The notes: generated by a model from the letters alone, not told the origin. Numbered from the stretch's first letter, positions 19,136 through 28,721 are shown. The stretch is 64,000 nt of DNA from Parabacteroides sp. (GCA_020026285.1 JAHHQS010000001.1:27492-91491); one strand, 5' to 3'. Program-made: numbers and translations.

Positions 19136-19365
19136 TTGAAAAAGGTTCCATTTTTTGAATACAAGAGGTAAATGTTTAAAAAGATTTGAGCTTTTGGGGA
19201 AAATCTCCGTTGGTTTTGTGAAAAGTTTTGAACTTTTACAGAATTCAATACAATGAATTTTTCATATGTCTGAGAGTTTAGCCTGTAAAAAGCAATGATT
19301 TTCAATACTTGAGGACGAAAAGAATGTGTCCTTTTTAAGAAAAGGTGGAAATGTCTCTTTAAAGA
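19136..19365. repeat. Dispersed AAAAA-N-TTTTT motifs upstream of murG
   Basis: Units of the form GAAAA(A)-N8-10-TTTT(T) occur near 19138, 19177, 19219, 19286, 19317 and 19338. Several share the longer core AAAAG-N-TTTGANCTTTT with the tandem array at 2435-2518. Low-complexity AT sequence could create some of these by chance. Confidence 0.4.
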
Positions 19366-19520
19366 AATAATTTAAATGTCGGTTTTGAAATTTTATCGGT
19401 TTTGGAATTTAAGGGATACTCATGCTTTCTGATAGAGATTTGATGATTTTGCTATCATGTTGAAAGATATCATCTATCATACATTTTGTATGAAATAATT
19501 AATTATCGAAGCGCAAAAAA

Positions 19521-19552
19521 TTTCTTATATAATATTAAAACAAGTACTTTTG
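19521..19552 (+). promoter_or_regulatory. Promoter of murG-murC-ftsQAZ
   Basis: TTTC at 19521-19524 (three of four), a 20 base spacer, then TACTTTTG at 19545-19552. The predicted start near 19558 leaves a leader of about 20 bases to the murG ATG at 19579. It means the second half of the cluster has its own promoter. Confidence 0.7.
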
Positions 19553-19578
19553 TAAAGAGATACAATTCTAACCAGATC

Positions 19579-20688
19579 ATGAAACAGTATAAGATTATTA
19601 TAAGCGGTGGAGGTACAGGCGGACATATTTTCCCGGCTATATCTATTGCCAATACTTTAAAACAAAGAATCCCAAACGTTGAAATTCTTTTCGTCGGAGC
19701 TCAGGACAGGATGGAAATGGATAAAGTCCCGGCTGCAGGATATGAAATTGTTGGTTTGCCGGTAAAAGGTTTCGATCGTGCACATTTACTGAATAATATA
19801 AAGGTTATCAGATGTCTGATGAAGAGTCTGCTGCTGGCCAGGAAAACAATCCGTGAATTTAAACCGGATATAGCTGTGGGAGTAGGTGGTTATGCCAGCG
19901 GTCCGACTCTGTGGAGTGCTGCATCGTTAGGTATTCCGACATTGATTCAGGAACAGAATTCGTATGCCGGAGTAACTAATAAGTTGCTGGCTAAAAAAGC
20001 CGATCGTATTTGTGTGGCCTACGAAGGCTTAGAGAAGTTTTTCCCTGCAGAAAAGATAGTGGTGACAGGAAATCCTGTTCGTAAAGATTTGGAAGAGGCT
20101 CTTTGTAAGAAAGAAGAGGCTTTGCGTTTCTTCGGCCTTTCTCCAGAAAAGAAAACGATATTGGTTGTTGGAGGAAGTTTGGGAGCCCGTACTATAAATC
20201 AGAGTATACAAGGTGACTTGGATAAGTTTTTTTCATCCGATGTGCAGTTAATCTGGCAGACAGGAAGATATTATCATGAAGACGCTATCCGTCATCTGAA
20301 GGCTTATAGAGGAATGCCGGTCTGGTGTTCCGATTTCATTTCAAGAATGGATTATGCTTATGCTGCTGCCGATTTGGTTATATCACGTGCCGGAGCCAGT
20401 TCTATTTCAGAATTGTGTATTCTAAAGAAACCGGTGGTTCTGGTCCCTTCTCCAAATGTTGCAGAAGATCACCAGACAAAAAATGCAATGGCTCTTGTTA
20501 ACAAACAGGCCGCCGTATTGGTTACAGATATGGAAGCACGTGAAAAACTGGTTGATACGGCTTTGAATGTTGTACACGATGAAGCTCGGTTAGCTTCATT
20601 GTCACAGCACATTGGCAAAATGGCTCATTTTAATAGTGCCGAGCAAATTGTCGATGAAATTATGAAAATTATAGAAAGAAAATCGTAA
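19579..20688 (+). CDS. murG: UDP-GlcNAc--undecaprenyl-pyrophosphoryl-MurNAc-pentapeptide transferase
   Basis: A 369-residue peripheral membrane glycosyltransferase (GT28) that converts lipid I to lipid II on the inner face of the membrane. The glycine-rich GGGTGGHIFPA loop is at residues ~10-20. GVGGYASGP and the C-terminal SRAGASSISE plus VLVPSPNVAEDHQTKNA form the donor site. The frame stays open to 19486, but a promoter at 19521-19552 and the conserved MKQYKIIISGGG start fix the ATG at 19579. murC follows after 30 bases. Confidence 0.96.
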   Translation: MKQYKIIISGGGTGGHIFPAISIANTLKQRIPNVEILFVGAQDRMEMDKVPAAGYEIVGLPVKGFDRAHLLNNIKVIRCLMKSLLLARKTIREFKPDIAVGVGGYASGPTLWSAASLGIPTLIQEQNSYAGVTNKLLAKKADRICVAYEGLEKFFPAEKIVVTGNPVRKDLEEALCKKEEALRFFGLSPEKKTILVVGGSLGARTINQSIQGDLDKFFSSDVQLIWQTGRYYHEDAIRHLKAYRGMPVWCSDFISRMDYAYAAADLVISRAGASSISELCILKKPVVLVPSPNVAEDHQTKNAMALVNKQAAVLVTDMEAREKLVDTALNVVHDEARLASLSQHIGKMAHFNSAEQIVDEIMKIIERKS

Positions 20689-20718
20689 TTTTGAAACGTT
20701 AGTTGTAAGGGTTTGAAT

Positions 20719-22101
20719 ATGGAGATGCAAAAGATAACATCTGTTTACTTTGTGGGTGCTGGTGGTATAGGAATGAGTGCTTTGGCTCGTTATTTCGAAG
20801 CTAAAGGAAAGTTGGTAGCCGGCTATGATAAGACTCCGTCGGCTTTGACAGAGAAGTTGATAGAAGAAGGAATTCAGATTCATTTTTCGGATGATGTGGA
20901 TTTGATTCCTGATGCTTGTAAACAGTTGGATTCAACATTGGTTGTTTATACTCCGGCTATTCCGGAAACACATGCAGAACTGAATTATTTCAGAAAGAAT
21001 GGTTTTACAATCATGAAGCGTGCTCAGGTTTTGGGTGAAATCACTCGTTCGGCTCGTGGATTATGTGTGGCTGGAACTCATGGAAAAACAACAACTTCAT
21101 CTATGGCTGCCCATTTGTTGAAGCAGTCGTCGGTTGATTGTAATGCATTTCTAGGAGGTATTCTGAAAAATTACAACAGTAATTTAATGCTTTCAGACAA
21201 GAGTGATCTGACTGTTATTGAAGCAGATGAATTTGATCGTTCTTTCCATTGGTTGAATCCTTATATGGCTGTAATTACCGCTGTAGATCCGGATCATCTT
21301 GATATTTATGGAACGGCCGAAGCTTATCGTGAAAGTTTTGAGCATTTTACATCTTTGATCAGACCGGATGGTTGTCTGATTTTGAAAAAGGGGTTGTCTC
21401 TTGACTTGCGTTTACCCGAAGGAGCGAGATTATATACTTATTCTGCTAGTGAGGAAGCTGATTTTTATGCAAAGAATATTCGGATAGGTAATGGTGAAAT
21501 CTTTTTCGATTTTGTAGGTCCTGATGTATGCATAGAGGATGTCCAGTTGGGTGTCCCGGTAAAAGTGAATGTCGAGAATGGTGTTGCAGCAATGGCCTTG
21601 GCCTGGCTGAACGGAGTCTCTGCAGAAGAAATCAAACATGGTATGGCTTCATTCAGAGGTCCGGTAAGACGTTTCGATTTTCACCTGAAGAAAGATAATA
21701 TTGTTCTGTTGGATGATTATGCTCACCATCCGGCAGAATTGAAGGCAAGTATTCTTTCAGTAAAGGAACTTTATCAGGGGAAAAAGGTTACTGGTATTTT
21801 CCAGCCACATCTATATACACGAACAAGAGATTTTGCGTCTGATTTTGCCGCCAGTCTGTCTTTGTTGGATGAACTTATTCTTTTGGATATTTATCCTGCT
21901 CGGGAAGAACCTATTCCAGGTGTTACATCACAGATCATTTTTGATAAAGTGACTATTCCGAATAAAAAGATGATTCTAAAAGAAGAATTGTTGGATTTGG
22001 TGAAGAAAGAGGCTGCATCGTATGAAGTTGTATTGATGGTTGGAGCCGGAAATATAGACCGATTAATAGAACCTGTTAAACAAATATTAGAAAAACAGTG
22101 A
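20719..22101 (+). CDS. murC: UDP-N-acetylmuramate--L-alanine ligase
   Basis: A 460-residue cytoplasmic Mur ligase that adds L-alanine to UDP-MurNAc. The nucleotide-binding GAGGIGMSALA is at the N-terminus, the ATP loop AGTHGKTTTSSM around residue 118, then DEFDRSFHWL and the DDYAHHPAELKA motif of MurC/Mpl enzymes. Its place in the dcw cluster supports MurC over Mpl. ATG 20719 is chosen, with 20725 as an alternative. Its stop overlaps the ftsQ start (GTGA). Confidence 0.95.
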   Translation: MEMQKITSVYFVGAGGIGMSALARYFEAKGKLVAGYDKTPSALTEKLIEEGIQIHFSDDVDLIPDACKQLDSTLVVYTPAIPETHAELNYFRKNGFTIMKRAQVLGEITRSARGLCVAGTHGKTTTSSMAAHLLKQSSVDCNAFLGGILKNYNSNLMLSDKSDLTVIEADEFDRSFHWLNPYMAVITAVDPDHLDIYGTAEAYRESFEHFTSLIRPDGCLILKKGLSLDLRLPEGARLYTYSASEEADFYAKNIRIGNGEIFFDFVGPDVCIEDVQLGVPVKVNVENGVAAMALAWLNGVSAEEIKHGMASFRGPVRRFDFHLKKDNIVLLDDYAHHPAELKASILSVKELYQGKKVTGIFQPHLYTRTRDFASDFAASLSLLDELILLDIYPAREEPIPGVTSQIIFDKVTIPNKKMILKEELLDLVKKEAASYEVVLMVGAGNIDRLIEPVKQILEKQ

Positions 22102-22826
22102 TAAAGGTATTATCTGTCATATTAGCAACGCTGTTATCCTGTTACGTGTTGATTGTTTCCTTTTTGTTCAAGGATAAGAAGGAGGATCGGTTGTGCGAAA
22201 GTCTGGAAATCGTAGTGAGAGATAGTCTGGATAAGCATTTTATTACAGACGGAGACTTGATCTATATCCTTAAGCAGGCAAAATTGTATCCGGTCAAGAA
22301 GCCGATGAACGAAATCAATACAGAAAAAATAGAACAGAAGTTATTAAGTAATAATATGGTTTCCAAAGTGGAGGTTTATAAAACGCCTTCTCGTATTATT
22401 AAGTTGGAGATTGAGCAGAAAATGCCTATCTTGCGGATTAATAGTCCGGTTGGAAATTATTATGTCGATAACCTTGGTAGTGAGATGCCTTTAAGCAGGC
22501 ATTATGTGGCTCATGTGCTTGTAGCCAGTGGACATATTGAAAAGGAGTTCGCATTAAACGAATTATATAATTTTGCATTATTTTTGCAGGATAACGAATT
22601 TTGGAATGATTTGATTGGTCAGATTTATGTAGATGCTGATCATAATGTCGAGTTGATACCACGTGTTGGTAATCATCGGGTCATTCTTGGAACTTTCGAT
22701 AATTATCAGACTAAGCTTGAGAACTTAAGGTTGTTTTATGAACAAGTAATCCCTAAATTTGGTTGGGAAAAGTATAGTTCGATAAATTTGAAATATAGAA
22801 ATCAGATTGTTTGTATTAAAAGATAA
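22098..22826 (+). CDS. ftsQ: Cell division protein FtsQ
   Basis: A 242-residue bitopic protein. Residues ~4-25 are a single transmembrane segment, followed by a POTRA-like region (ITDGDLIYILKQ to VEVYKTPSRIIKLEIEQKMPILRI). It connects early and late divisome proteins in the periplasm. It starts with GTG inside the murC stop (GTGA overlap), so translation is probably coupled. Sequence conservation is low in this family; position between murC and ftsA supports the call. Confidence 0.88.
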   Translation: MIKVLSVILATLLSCYVLIVSFLFKDKKEDRLCESLEIVVRDSLDKHFITDGDLIYILKQAKLYPVKKPMNEINTEKIEQKLLSNNMVSKVEVYKTPSRIIKLEIEQKMPILRINSPVGNYYVDNLGSEMPLSRHYVAHVLVASGHIEKEFALNELYNFALFLQDNEFWNDLIGQIYVDADHNVELIPRVGNHRVILGTFDNYQTKLENLRLFYEQVIPKFGWEKYSSINLKYRNQIVCIKR

Positions 22827-22832
22827 TAATAT

Positions 22833-24275
22833 ATGACATACACAGACTTTATAGCGGTAATTGACTTAGGCACATCTCACATGGTCGGGATGGTCGGTAC
22901 AAAGAATGAGGATGGAGTTCTCTCGATCATTGCCTATGATGTGGAAAAATCGGAATCTTGCATTCGCAGAGGATGTGTATATAACGTAGATGAAACTGCC
23001 AGTAAAATTAAACGTTTAATTTTGAAACTTGAAAATAAATTAGGCGGAAGTAAAATTGGCAAAATATATGTCGGCGTTGGTTCCAAGTCTATCCGTACAA
23101 TTGATCATACCGTATCAAAAGTATTAGGAGCAGAGGGAGAAGTAACTCCCGAAGTATTGAAACAGTTGGAAAATGAGTGTAAAGCTTATCAGCCTTCTAT
23201 GTTGGATGTACTGGATGTAACATCACCTGTTTATGTGTTGGACGGAAAAGAGGAGAATGAACCTTTGGGTATTTCCTGCTCTCGGATTGAAGCCCATTAT
23301 AAACTGATTGTTGCTCAGCCTGCAGTTCGCCGTTCAATTGTTAATAACATTGCAGAACGTATTAAGTTGCCAATTGCGGGAATAATTGTTTCTCCATTAG
23401 CATTGGCAGATCTGGTTTTATCTCCAGTAGAAAAACAGGGATGTGCTTTGATTGATTTCGGCGCAGGCGTAACTTCTGTAACAATATTCAAGAATGGACG
23501 TTTACTTGCTTTGACTGTTATCCCATTGGGAGCACATCTGATTACTCGTGACATCATGTCTTTGCGTGTCTCAGAAACAGAAGCTGAACGTTTGAAACGT
23601 ACTTACGGAAGCGCTCTTCCTTTAAATAGAGATAAGGAACAGCAGAAGATTGAGATTAACAAGAAAGATGATTTCCGTTCACAGGAAATCATGTTGGCCG
23701 ATTTGAATGAAATCGTTGAAGCTCGTTCTCGTGAAATAGTAATGAATGCTTTTGCTCGTTTGGAAGATGCCGGCGTTGCAAAAGAACCAGGATTTTCTGT
23801 AGTAATTGCCGGTTCTGGAGTGGCGTTGAGTGATTTGCGTGAAGCAATTAGTGAAAACTTTAATATGGAAGTCCGTTATGCTTCTGTTCGTTCAGGTGTT
23901 GATTCTGGAGTTGAAATGATTGCAAATAATCCGGAATATACAACTGCTGTCGCTTTGTTGTTGAAAGGAACCGAAAATTGTGCTTTCTCTCCTGAAGTAA
24001 AAGTAGAACCTAAAGTGACAGCTCGTGTTCAACCGAAAGTAACGGAAACAGTTGTTAATCAAAATGAAGTAGAATCTCAGGCTGCACCGGTGACTTTTAC
24101 TGAAGAAAAGGATCAGCCAAATCCTGCAGCAGAACAGTTTGTTTCTTCTTCTAAGAAAAATGAGGCTAAAACTTCTATAAAAGAGAAGGATGATCATAAG
24201 AAATCAAACTGGTGGGACAAGATTAAGAAAAGGGCTGAGTCTGCTTCTAATGATTTATTTAATGATGATATCTAA
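22833..24275 (+). CDS. ftsA: Cell division protein FtsA
   Basis: A 480-residue actin-like ATPase that tethers FtsZ to the membrane. The phosphate-1 motif is AVIDLGTSHMVGMVG near the N-terminus, followed by the 1C domain, ALIDFGAGVTSVTIF (phosphate-2) and VVIAGSGVAL (adenosine). After residue ~385 there is a long Glu/Lys/Pro-rich linker, and the last ~20 residues (WWDKIKKRAESASNDLF) make the amphipathic membrane-targeting helix. It lies 6 bases after ftsQ and 15 before ftsZ. Confidence 0.95.
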   Translation: MTYTDFIAVIDLGTSHMVGMVGTKNEDGVLSIIAYDVEKSESCIRRGCVYNVDETASKIKRLILKLENKLGGSKIGKIYVGVGSKSIRTIDHTVSKVLGAEGEVTPEVLKQLENECKAYQPSMLDVLDVTSPVYVLDGKEENEPLGISCSRIEAHYKLIVAQPAVRRSIVNNIAERIKLPIAGIIVSPLALADLVLSPVEKQGCALIDFGAGVTSVTIFKNGRLLALTVIPLGAHLITRDIMSLRVSETEAERLKRTYGSALPLNRDKEQQKIEINKKDDFRSQEIMLADLNEIVEARSREIVMNAFARLEDAGVAKEPGFSVVIAGSGVALSDLREAISENFNMEVRYASVRSGVDSGVEMIANNPEYTTAVALLLKGTENCAFSPEVKVEPKVTARVQPKVTETVVNQNEVESQAAPVTFTEEKDQPNPAAEQFVSSSKKNEAKTSIKEKDDHKKSNWWDKIKKRAESASNDLFNDDI

Positions 24276-24290
24276 TAACCAAAGAACATT

Positions 24291-25658
24291 ATGGACGATA
24301 AAATGCTAAATATAAACATGCCAGCAAATCCGGATGCAATAATTAAAGTGATAGGTGTTGGCGGTGGCGGTGGAAATGCCGTTACAAATATGTACAAAGA
24401 AGGGATACATAATGTTTCTTTTGCTTTGTGTAATACAGATCAGCAGGCATTGAATGGATCGGATGTTCCGATAAAACTTTTATTAGGTAGAACGACAACT
24501 TGTGGCTTGGGTTCTGGTGATCAACCGGAACGTGGGCATAAGGCTGCCGAAGAAAGTGAGGAGGAAATCTGTGAAATGCTGAGCGATGGAACAAGAATGG
24601 CTTTCATTACTGCAGGAATGGGAGGAGGTACTGGAACAGGTGCAGCTCCTGTCGTTGCTCGTGTCTCAAAAGAAATGGGTATTCTTACTGTTGGTATTGT
24701 AACTATCCCATTTGAGTTTGAAGGTCAGTTCAAGATTGTTCAGGCTTTGAAGGGTGTTGAGGAGATTTCAAAAAATGTGGATGCCTTGTTGGTGATTAAT
24801 AACGAAAGAGTTCGTGAAATTTATTCTGATATAGGAATGAGTGCTTCGAAGGCTTATGCAAAAGCTGACGAAACATTGACTATTGCGGCTAAGAGTATTG
24901 CTGAAATCATTACTATTCGTGGTGTGCAGAACCTGGACTTTGCGGATGTGAAAACAACTATGCAGGATGGAGGTGTCGCTTTGATGAGTAATGGTTATGG
25001 CGAAGGTGAAGGACGTCTGCAACAAGCTATTGACCAGGCATTAAGTTCTCCTTTATTGAACAATAATGATGTCTATAATGCTCAGCGAATCTTGTTCAAT
25101 ATCTATTCTAGTCATGAAAATGAATTCCGTATTGATGAAATGGACGAAGTTCATAAGTTTATGGCTCGCTTCCGTACGAAGTTCCGTGTTAAATGGGGAT
25201 TCGCTTTCGATGATTCTTTAGGTGATAAGATTAAGATTACTATTCTGGCAACAGGATTTGGCTTGGATGATATACCGGAAATGGCTCAACAGCGCCGAGT
25301 TGTTCAGGAATTGAAGACAGAGGAAGAACAGCGCCAGGAAGCTGAACGTCGTGCTCGTGAAGAAGCAGAGCGAAATCTGATGAAGAAATATGGTTATTCT
25401 GTCAATCGTTTGCGTGCACAGGCTGAGGTCATAGTCTTAAGAGCAGAAGAGTTGGATGATGATTCTTTAATTGTAATGATGGAAGATCAGCCAACTTTCA
25501 ATAGAGATATGCGGAAAATCAATCAAATACGTAATGGTGGTGGTTTTGATGCCTCAGAGCCAAGTGAAACATCGTTTACAAATACAGATACAAACAATAG
25601 TTCTTACAAGAATAAGAATTCGGACCGAAATTCCAGTCCGATGATTAGTTTTAGATAA
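24291..25658 (+). CDS. ftsZ: Cell division protein FtsZ
   Basis: A 455-residue tubulin-like GTPase that forms the Z ring. The tubulin signature GGGTGTG is at residues 111-117, and the T7 loop region (NLDFADVKT) is intact. The conserved core ends near residue 325. A charged, possibly helical linker (EEEQRQEAERRAREEAERN) and an Asn/Ser-rich tail ending MISFR follow; the tail is longer than in E. coli but usual for Bacteroidetes. It is the last member of the classic cluster. Confidence 0.97.
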   Translation: MDDKMLNINMPANPDAIIKVIGVGGGGGNAVTNMYKEGIHNVSFALCNTDQQALNGSDVPIKLLLGRTTTCGLGSGDQPERGHKAAEESEEEICEMLSDGTRMAFITAGMGGGTGTGAAPVVARVSKEMGILTVGIVTIPFEFEGQFKIVQALKGVEEISKNVDALLVINNERVREIYSDIGMSASKAYAKADETLTIAAKSIAEIITIRGVQNLDFADVKTTMQDGGVALMSNGYGEGEGRLQQAIDQALSSPLLNNNDVYNAQRILFNIYSSHENEFRIDEMDEVHKFMARFRTKFRVKWGFAFDDSLGDKIKITILATGFGLDDIPEMAQQRRVVQELKTEEEQRQEAERRAREEAERNLMKKYGYSVNRLRAQAEVIVLRAEELDDDSLIVMMEDQPTFNRDMRKINQIRNGGGFDASEPSETSFTNTDTNNSSYKNKNSDRNSSPMISFR

Positions 25659-25677
25659 TTAGAAGGTTTAAATAATT

Positions 25678-26130
25678 ATGGATTTATTTGAAAAAGTCAG
25701 TGAAGACATTAAAAACGCAATGAAGGCAAAAGATAAAGTTGCCTTGGAGACATTGAGAAATGTAAAGAAAGTTTTTTTGGAAGCTAAGACAGCTCCAGGA
25801 GCAAATGATACTTTATCTGATGCAGATGCTTTAAAAATGATTCAGAAACTGGTTAAGCAGGGAAAAGATTCAGCTACTATTTATTCTGAACAAGGTCGTC
25901 AAGATTTGGCTGACGCAGAATTGGCTCAGGTTGCTGTTCTTGAAAAATATATGCCAAAACAGATGAGTGCAGAAGAATTGGAAGTCGAATTGAAGAAGAT
26001 TATTGCTGAAGTTGGTGCGACAAGTCCTAAAGATATGGGTAAGGTAATGGGTGTCGCTTCAAAGGCATTGGCAGGAAAAGCCGAAGGTCGTGCTATTTCA
26101 GAAACAGTTAAACGTTTGTTAGCTCAATAA
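25678..26130 (+). CDS. GatB/YqeY domain protein
   Basis: A 150-residue helical protein of the YqeY family, which matches the C-terminal tail domain of GatB. Typical features are the N-terminal DIKNAMKAKDKVALETLRNVK, EKYMPKQMSAEELE, and GKVMGVASKALAGKAEGR near the end. It is suspected to act in tRNA-dependent amidation or as a tRNA-binding factor, but free-standing YqeY has no firm role. It is 19 bases after ftsZ and is followed by a strong terminator, so it is the last gene of the cell-division transcript. Confidence 0.9.
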   Translation: MDLFEKVSEDIKNAMKAKDKVALETLRNVKKVFLEAKTAPGANDTLSDADALKMIQKLVKQGKDSATIYSEQGRQDLADAELAQVAVLEKYMPKQMSAEELEVELKKIIAEVGATSPKDMGKVMGVASKALAGKAEGRAISETVKRLLAQ

Positions 26131-26152
26131 TCAGAACACGATATTTTGTAAG

Positions 26153-26208
26153 TAGACACAAAGATTAAGAGATGGTGTTCTTCTCGTTACTTTGTGTCTA
26201 TTTTTTTT
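26153..26208 (+). terminator. Rho-independent terminator of the murG-ftsZ-yqeY transcript
   Basis: A perfect 11 bp stem, TAGACACAAAG (26153-26163) with CTTTGTGTCTA (26190-26200), followed directly by eight T residues. Confidence 0.9.
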
Positions 26209-26237
26209 ATGAATAAATAATAATACGAATTTATGAA

Positions 26238-27644
26238 ATGATAACCTTTACTTGTTGTTTTATAGCTTTGGTTGTAGGCTATTTTGTTTATGGAAAGTTT
26301 ATTGAAAAAATAGTCGGGATTGATCCTAAACGTCTAACTCCGGCTTTTACAAAACAGGATGGTGTAGATTATATCCCTCTTCCAACATGGAAGATTTTCA
26401 TGATACAGTTTTTGAATATTGCAGGCTTAGGTCCGATTTTTGGTGCTATATTAGGTGCTAAATTTGGTACGGCGTCTTTTCTTTGGATAGTGTTAGGTAG
26501 TATTTTTGCTGGAGGTGTTCACGATTTCCTTTCTGGTTATTTGTCTATGAGAAAAGATGGAGCTAGTTTGCCTGAACTTATTGGAATGTATTTAGGGAAT
26601 GGATTCAAACAGTTCATGAGAGCCTTTACCATTGTTCTGATGGTCTTAGTTGGAGTTGTGTTTGTTGCCGGTCCTGCCGGTTTGTTGGCTAGTCTTACTC
26701 CTGAATCTTTTGATGCATTGTTCTGGATTATAGTTATATTCTTGTATTATATCTTAGCAACCTTGCTGCCTGTGGATAAGATAATTGGAAAAATTTATCC
26801 ATTATTTGCTATTGCCTTGTTATTCATGGCTGTCGGTATTATGGTTATGCTTTATGTTAATAATCCTCCTTTACCAGAATTGACCGATGGTTTGGCTAAT
26901 ACTCATCCGCAAGGACTTCCTATATTCCCAATAATGTTTGTTAGTATAGCTTGTGGGGCAATTTCTGGTTTTCATGCTACTCAAAGTCCGTTAATGGCTC
27001 GTTGTATTACAAATGAGAAACATGCTTACCCTGTATTTTACGGGGCTATGATTACAGAAGGAATTGTTGCTTTGATTTGGGCTGCGGCTGCAACTTGTTT
27101 CTTCCATGAAAATGGAATGGAAGAAAATAATGCTGCAGTGATTGTTGACTCTATTACTAAAAACTGGTTAGGAACAGTTGGTGGTGTATTAGCAGTTTTA
27201 GGAGTTATTGCAGCTCCAATTACTTCGGGTGATACAGCTTTCCGTTCAGCTCGTCTGATTGTTGCTGATTTCTTGAAGATGGAACAGAAGACTATCATTA
27301 AACGATTAGTGATATCTATTCCTCTATTTTTGGTAGCGATTGGAATCTTGATCTATTCATTGAAGGATCAGGCAGGTTTCGATATGATATGGAGATATTT
27401 TGCTTGGACAAATCAGACATTGGCTGTATTTACGTTATGGGCTCTGACTGTTTATTTGCGTCAGGAAGGTAAATGCTATATCGTTACATTAATACCTGCA
27501 TTGTTTATGACAATGGTTTGTTCAACTTATATTTTTATTGCACCTGAAGGTTTCCAGTTGCCAAGTGAAATTTCGTTGAGTATAGCAGCTGTTATTACTG
27601 TATTTTCTTTCGGATTATTTGTTTATAAGTTTCATAAGAAATAA
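26238..27644 (+). CDS. Carbon starvation CstA-family membrane transporter
   Basis: A 468-residue polytopic membrane protein of the CstA family, known for peptide and pyruvate uptake. Family landmarks are IDPKRLTPA, DGVDYIPLP, the NIAGLGPIFGAILGA segment, GSIFAGGVHDF, SGFHATQSPL and the SGDTAFRSARLI loop. About 13 hydrophobic segments are visible. It is shorter than E. coli CstA (~700 residues), as usual for Bacteroidetes members. Substrate cannot be told from sequence. It stands alone between two terminators. Confidence 0.9.
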   Translation: MITFTCCFIALVVGYFVYGKFIEKIVGIDPKRLTPAFTKQDGVDYIPLPTWKIFMIQFLNIAGLGPIFGAILGAKFGTASFLWIVLGSIFAGGVHDFLSGYLSMRKDGASLPELIGMYLGNGFKQFMRAFTIVLMVLVGVVFVAGPAGLLASLTPESFDALFWIIVIFLYYILATLLPVDKIIGKIYPLFAIALLFMAVGIMVMLYVNNPPLPELTDGLANTHPQGLPIFPIMFVSIACGAISGFHATQSPLMARCITNEKHAYPVFYGAMITEGIVALIWAAAATCFFHENGMEENNAAVIVDSITKNWLGTVGGVLAVLGVIAAPITSGDTAFRSARLIVADFLKMEQKTIIKRLVISIPLFLVAIGILIYSLKDQAGFDMIWRYFAWTNQTLAVFTLWALTVYLRQEGKCYIVTLIPALFMTMVCSTYIFIAPEGFQLPSEISLSIAAVITVFSFGLFVYKFHKK

Positions 27645-27673
27645 ATAATTGAAACTCTTTTTGGGTGAAGATT

Positions 27674-27740
27674 AACAATAAATCCACTTTTATTTATCAA
27701 TTGAAAGTTTTGATAGGAAGAAGTGGATTTATTGTTTTTT
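27674..27740. terminator. Bidirectional terminator between cstA-like gene and EEP-family gene
   Basis: A perfect 16 bp stem, AACAATAAATCCACTT (27674-27689) with its complement at 27721-27736. T residues follow on the plus strand, and an A/T-rich flank follows on the other. It serves both convergent genes. Confidence 0.85.
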
Positions 27741-27741
27741 A

Positions 27742-28629
27742 TTAGAATTCTAATAAAGCCATATGAGGATTATGATCGCTTAAGAATCCTGTTTTAGCTT
27801 CAGGGTTTTGAGCTATCTCTGTATTCAAAACTTTAATTTGTGGAGTAATGAATATGAAATCAATTTTCTCTCTTTCATCCATTGGAAGACGACTGAAATC
27901 ATGGAATGTATAATTGGGGCCAACTTTCTGAGTTGTCTCTTTGTATGCATCCTTCAAAACAAATTCATTGGTAGTCATTGTCTTGTAAGCTTCTGATTGA
28001 TCTGTAACATTGAAATCTCCTGTTACAACAGCCGGTTTATCCCCAACAATTTCTTTAATTCTTTGGATAATAAGAAGAGCACCTTTACGGCGAGCTTCAA
28101 TTCCAACGTGATCGAAGTGTGTATTTACTCCCATAAAAATCTTACCTGTAGCTTTGTCTTTAAATTTAGCCCAAGTAGCTATTCGAGTACAAGCTCCGTC
28201 CCAACCAATAAAACCGGCACTATCAGGATATTGAGACAACCAGAATGTATTGCTTTCTAAGACTTCGAATTTATCAGCTCTGTAGAATAGAGGAGAATAT
28301 TCACCTTTAGTTTTTCCGTCTTCACGTCCAACGCCAATCGCTTTGTATTGAGGAAGACCAGCTTTTAAATCTTCCATTTGATTGTGTAGAACCTCCTGCA
28401 TACCAATAATATCCATCTTTTTTGCAAGGATGTATTTACAAATAGTATCTTTACGATATTTCCAATTGTTCAGACTGTCTCCTGAATTATCATATCTCAT
28501 ATTAAATGTTGTCCATTCAATATGTGTCTTTTCTGGAGTTGATTCTACTTGTTCTTGTGACTTTTTACTTCCATTACATGAGGTAAATAATATTGCTCCC
28601 AAAGCAACACTTAAAAAAAACTTTACCAT
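27742..28629 (-). CDS. Endonuclease/exonuclease/phosphatase family lipoprotein
   Basis: A 295-residue protein with a lipoprotein signal (hydrophobic residues 3-16, then TSC with Cys18). The EEP fold active site is visible: MQEVLHNQ (metal-binding Glu), NTHFDHVG, VVTGDFNVT (Asp and Asn) and the terminal SDHNPH (Asp-His). In Bacteroidales such surface lipoproteins may act as phosphodiesterases or phosphatases on lipids, sugars or extracellular DNA; the substrate is unknown. A TATCTTTG element on the minus strand (28669-28662) lies ~35 bases upstream. Confidence 0.88.
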   Translation of the reverse strand: MVKFFLSVALGAILFTSCNGSKKSQEQVESTPEKTHIEWTTFNMRYDNSGDSLNNWKYRKDTICKYILAKKMDIIGMQEVLHNQMEDLKAGLPQYKAIGVGREDGKTKGEYSPLFYRADKFEVLESNTFWLSQYPDSAGFIGWDGACTRIATWAKFKDKATGKIFMGVNTHFDHVGIEARRKGALLIIQRIKEIVGDKPAVVTGDFNVTDQSEAYKTMTTNEFVLKDAYKETTQKVGPNYTFHDFSRLPMDEREKIDFIFITPQIKVLNTEIAQNPEAKTGFLSDHNPHMALLEF

Positions 28630-28661
28630 ATCTTGTTTTTATTGTTAGTTTAAAATTAGAA

Positions 28662-28669
28662 CAAAGATA
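28662..28669 (-). promoter_or_regulatory. -7 element of the EEP-family gene
   Basis: On the minus strand TATCTTTG matches TAnnTTTG exactly, about 33 bases before the ATG at 28629. The -33 part is weak. Confidence 0.55.
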
Positions 28670-28721
28670 CAGAATACTTGGAATGTAGAATAACGAAAAC
28701 TCAATGAATCGTATGAATATG

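Larger units (their letters stand above)
18930..19544. other. 615 bp non-coding gap inside the dcw cluster
   Basis: No credible gene is seen on either strand. The gap holds a 76 base imperfect palindrome (18979-19054), then AT-rich sequence with about six AAAAA-N-TTTTT units (19136-19365), and ends at the murG promoter. Such a gap is unusual in this otherwise nearly spacer-free cluster. Confidence 0.7.

Noticed and set aside
19486..19578. N-terminal extension of murG
   Set aside because: A TACTTTTG promoter element lies inside it and the conserved MurG start is at 19579.
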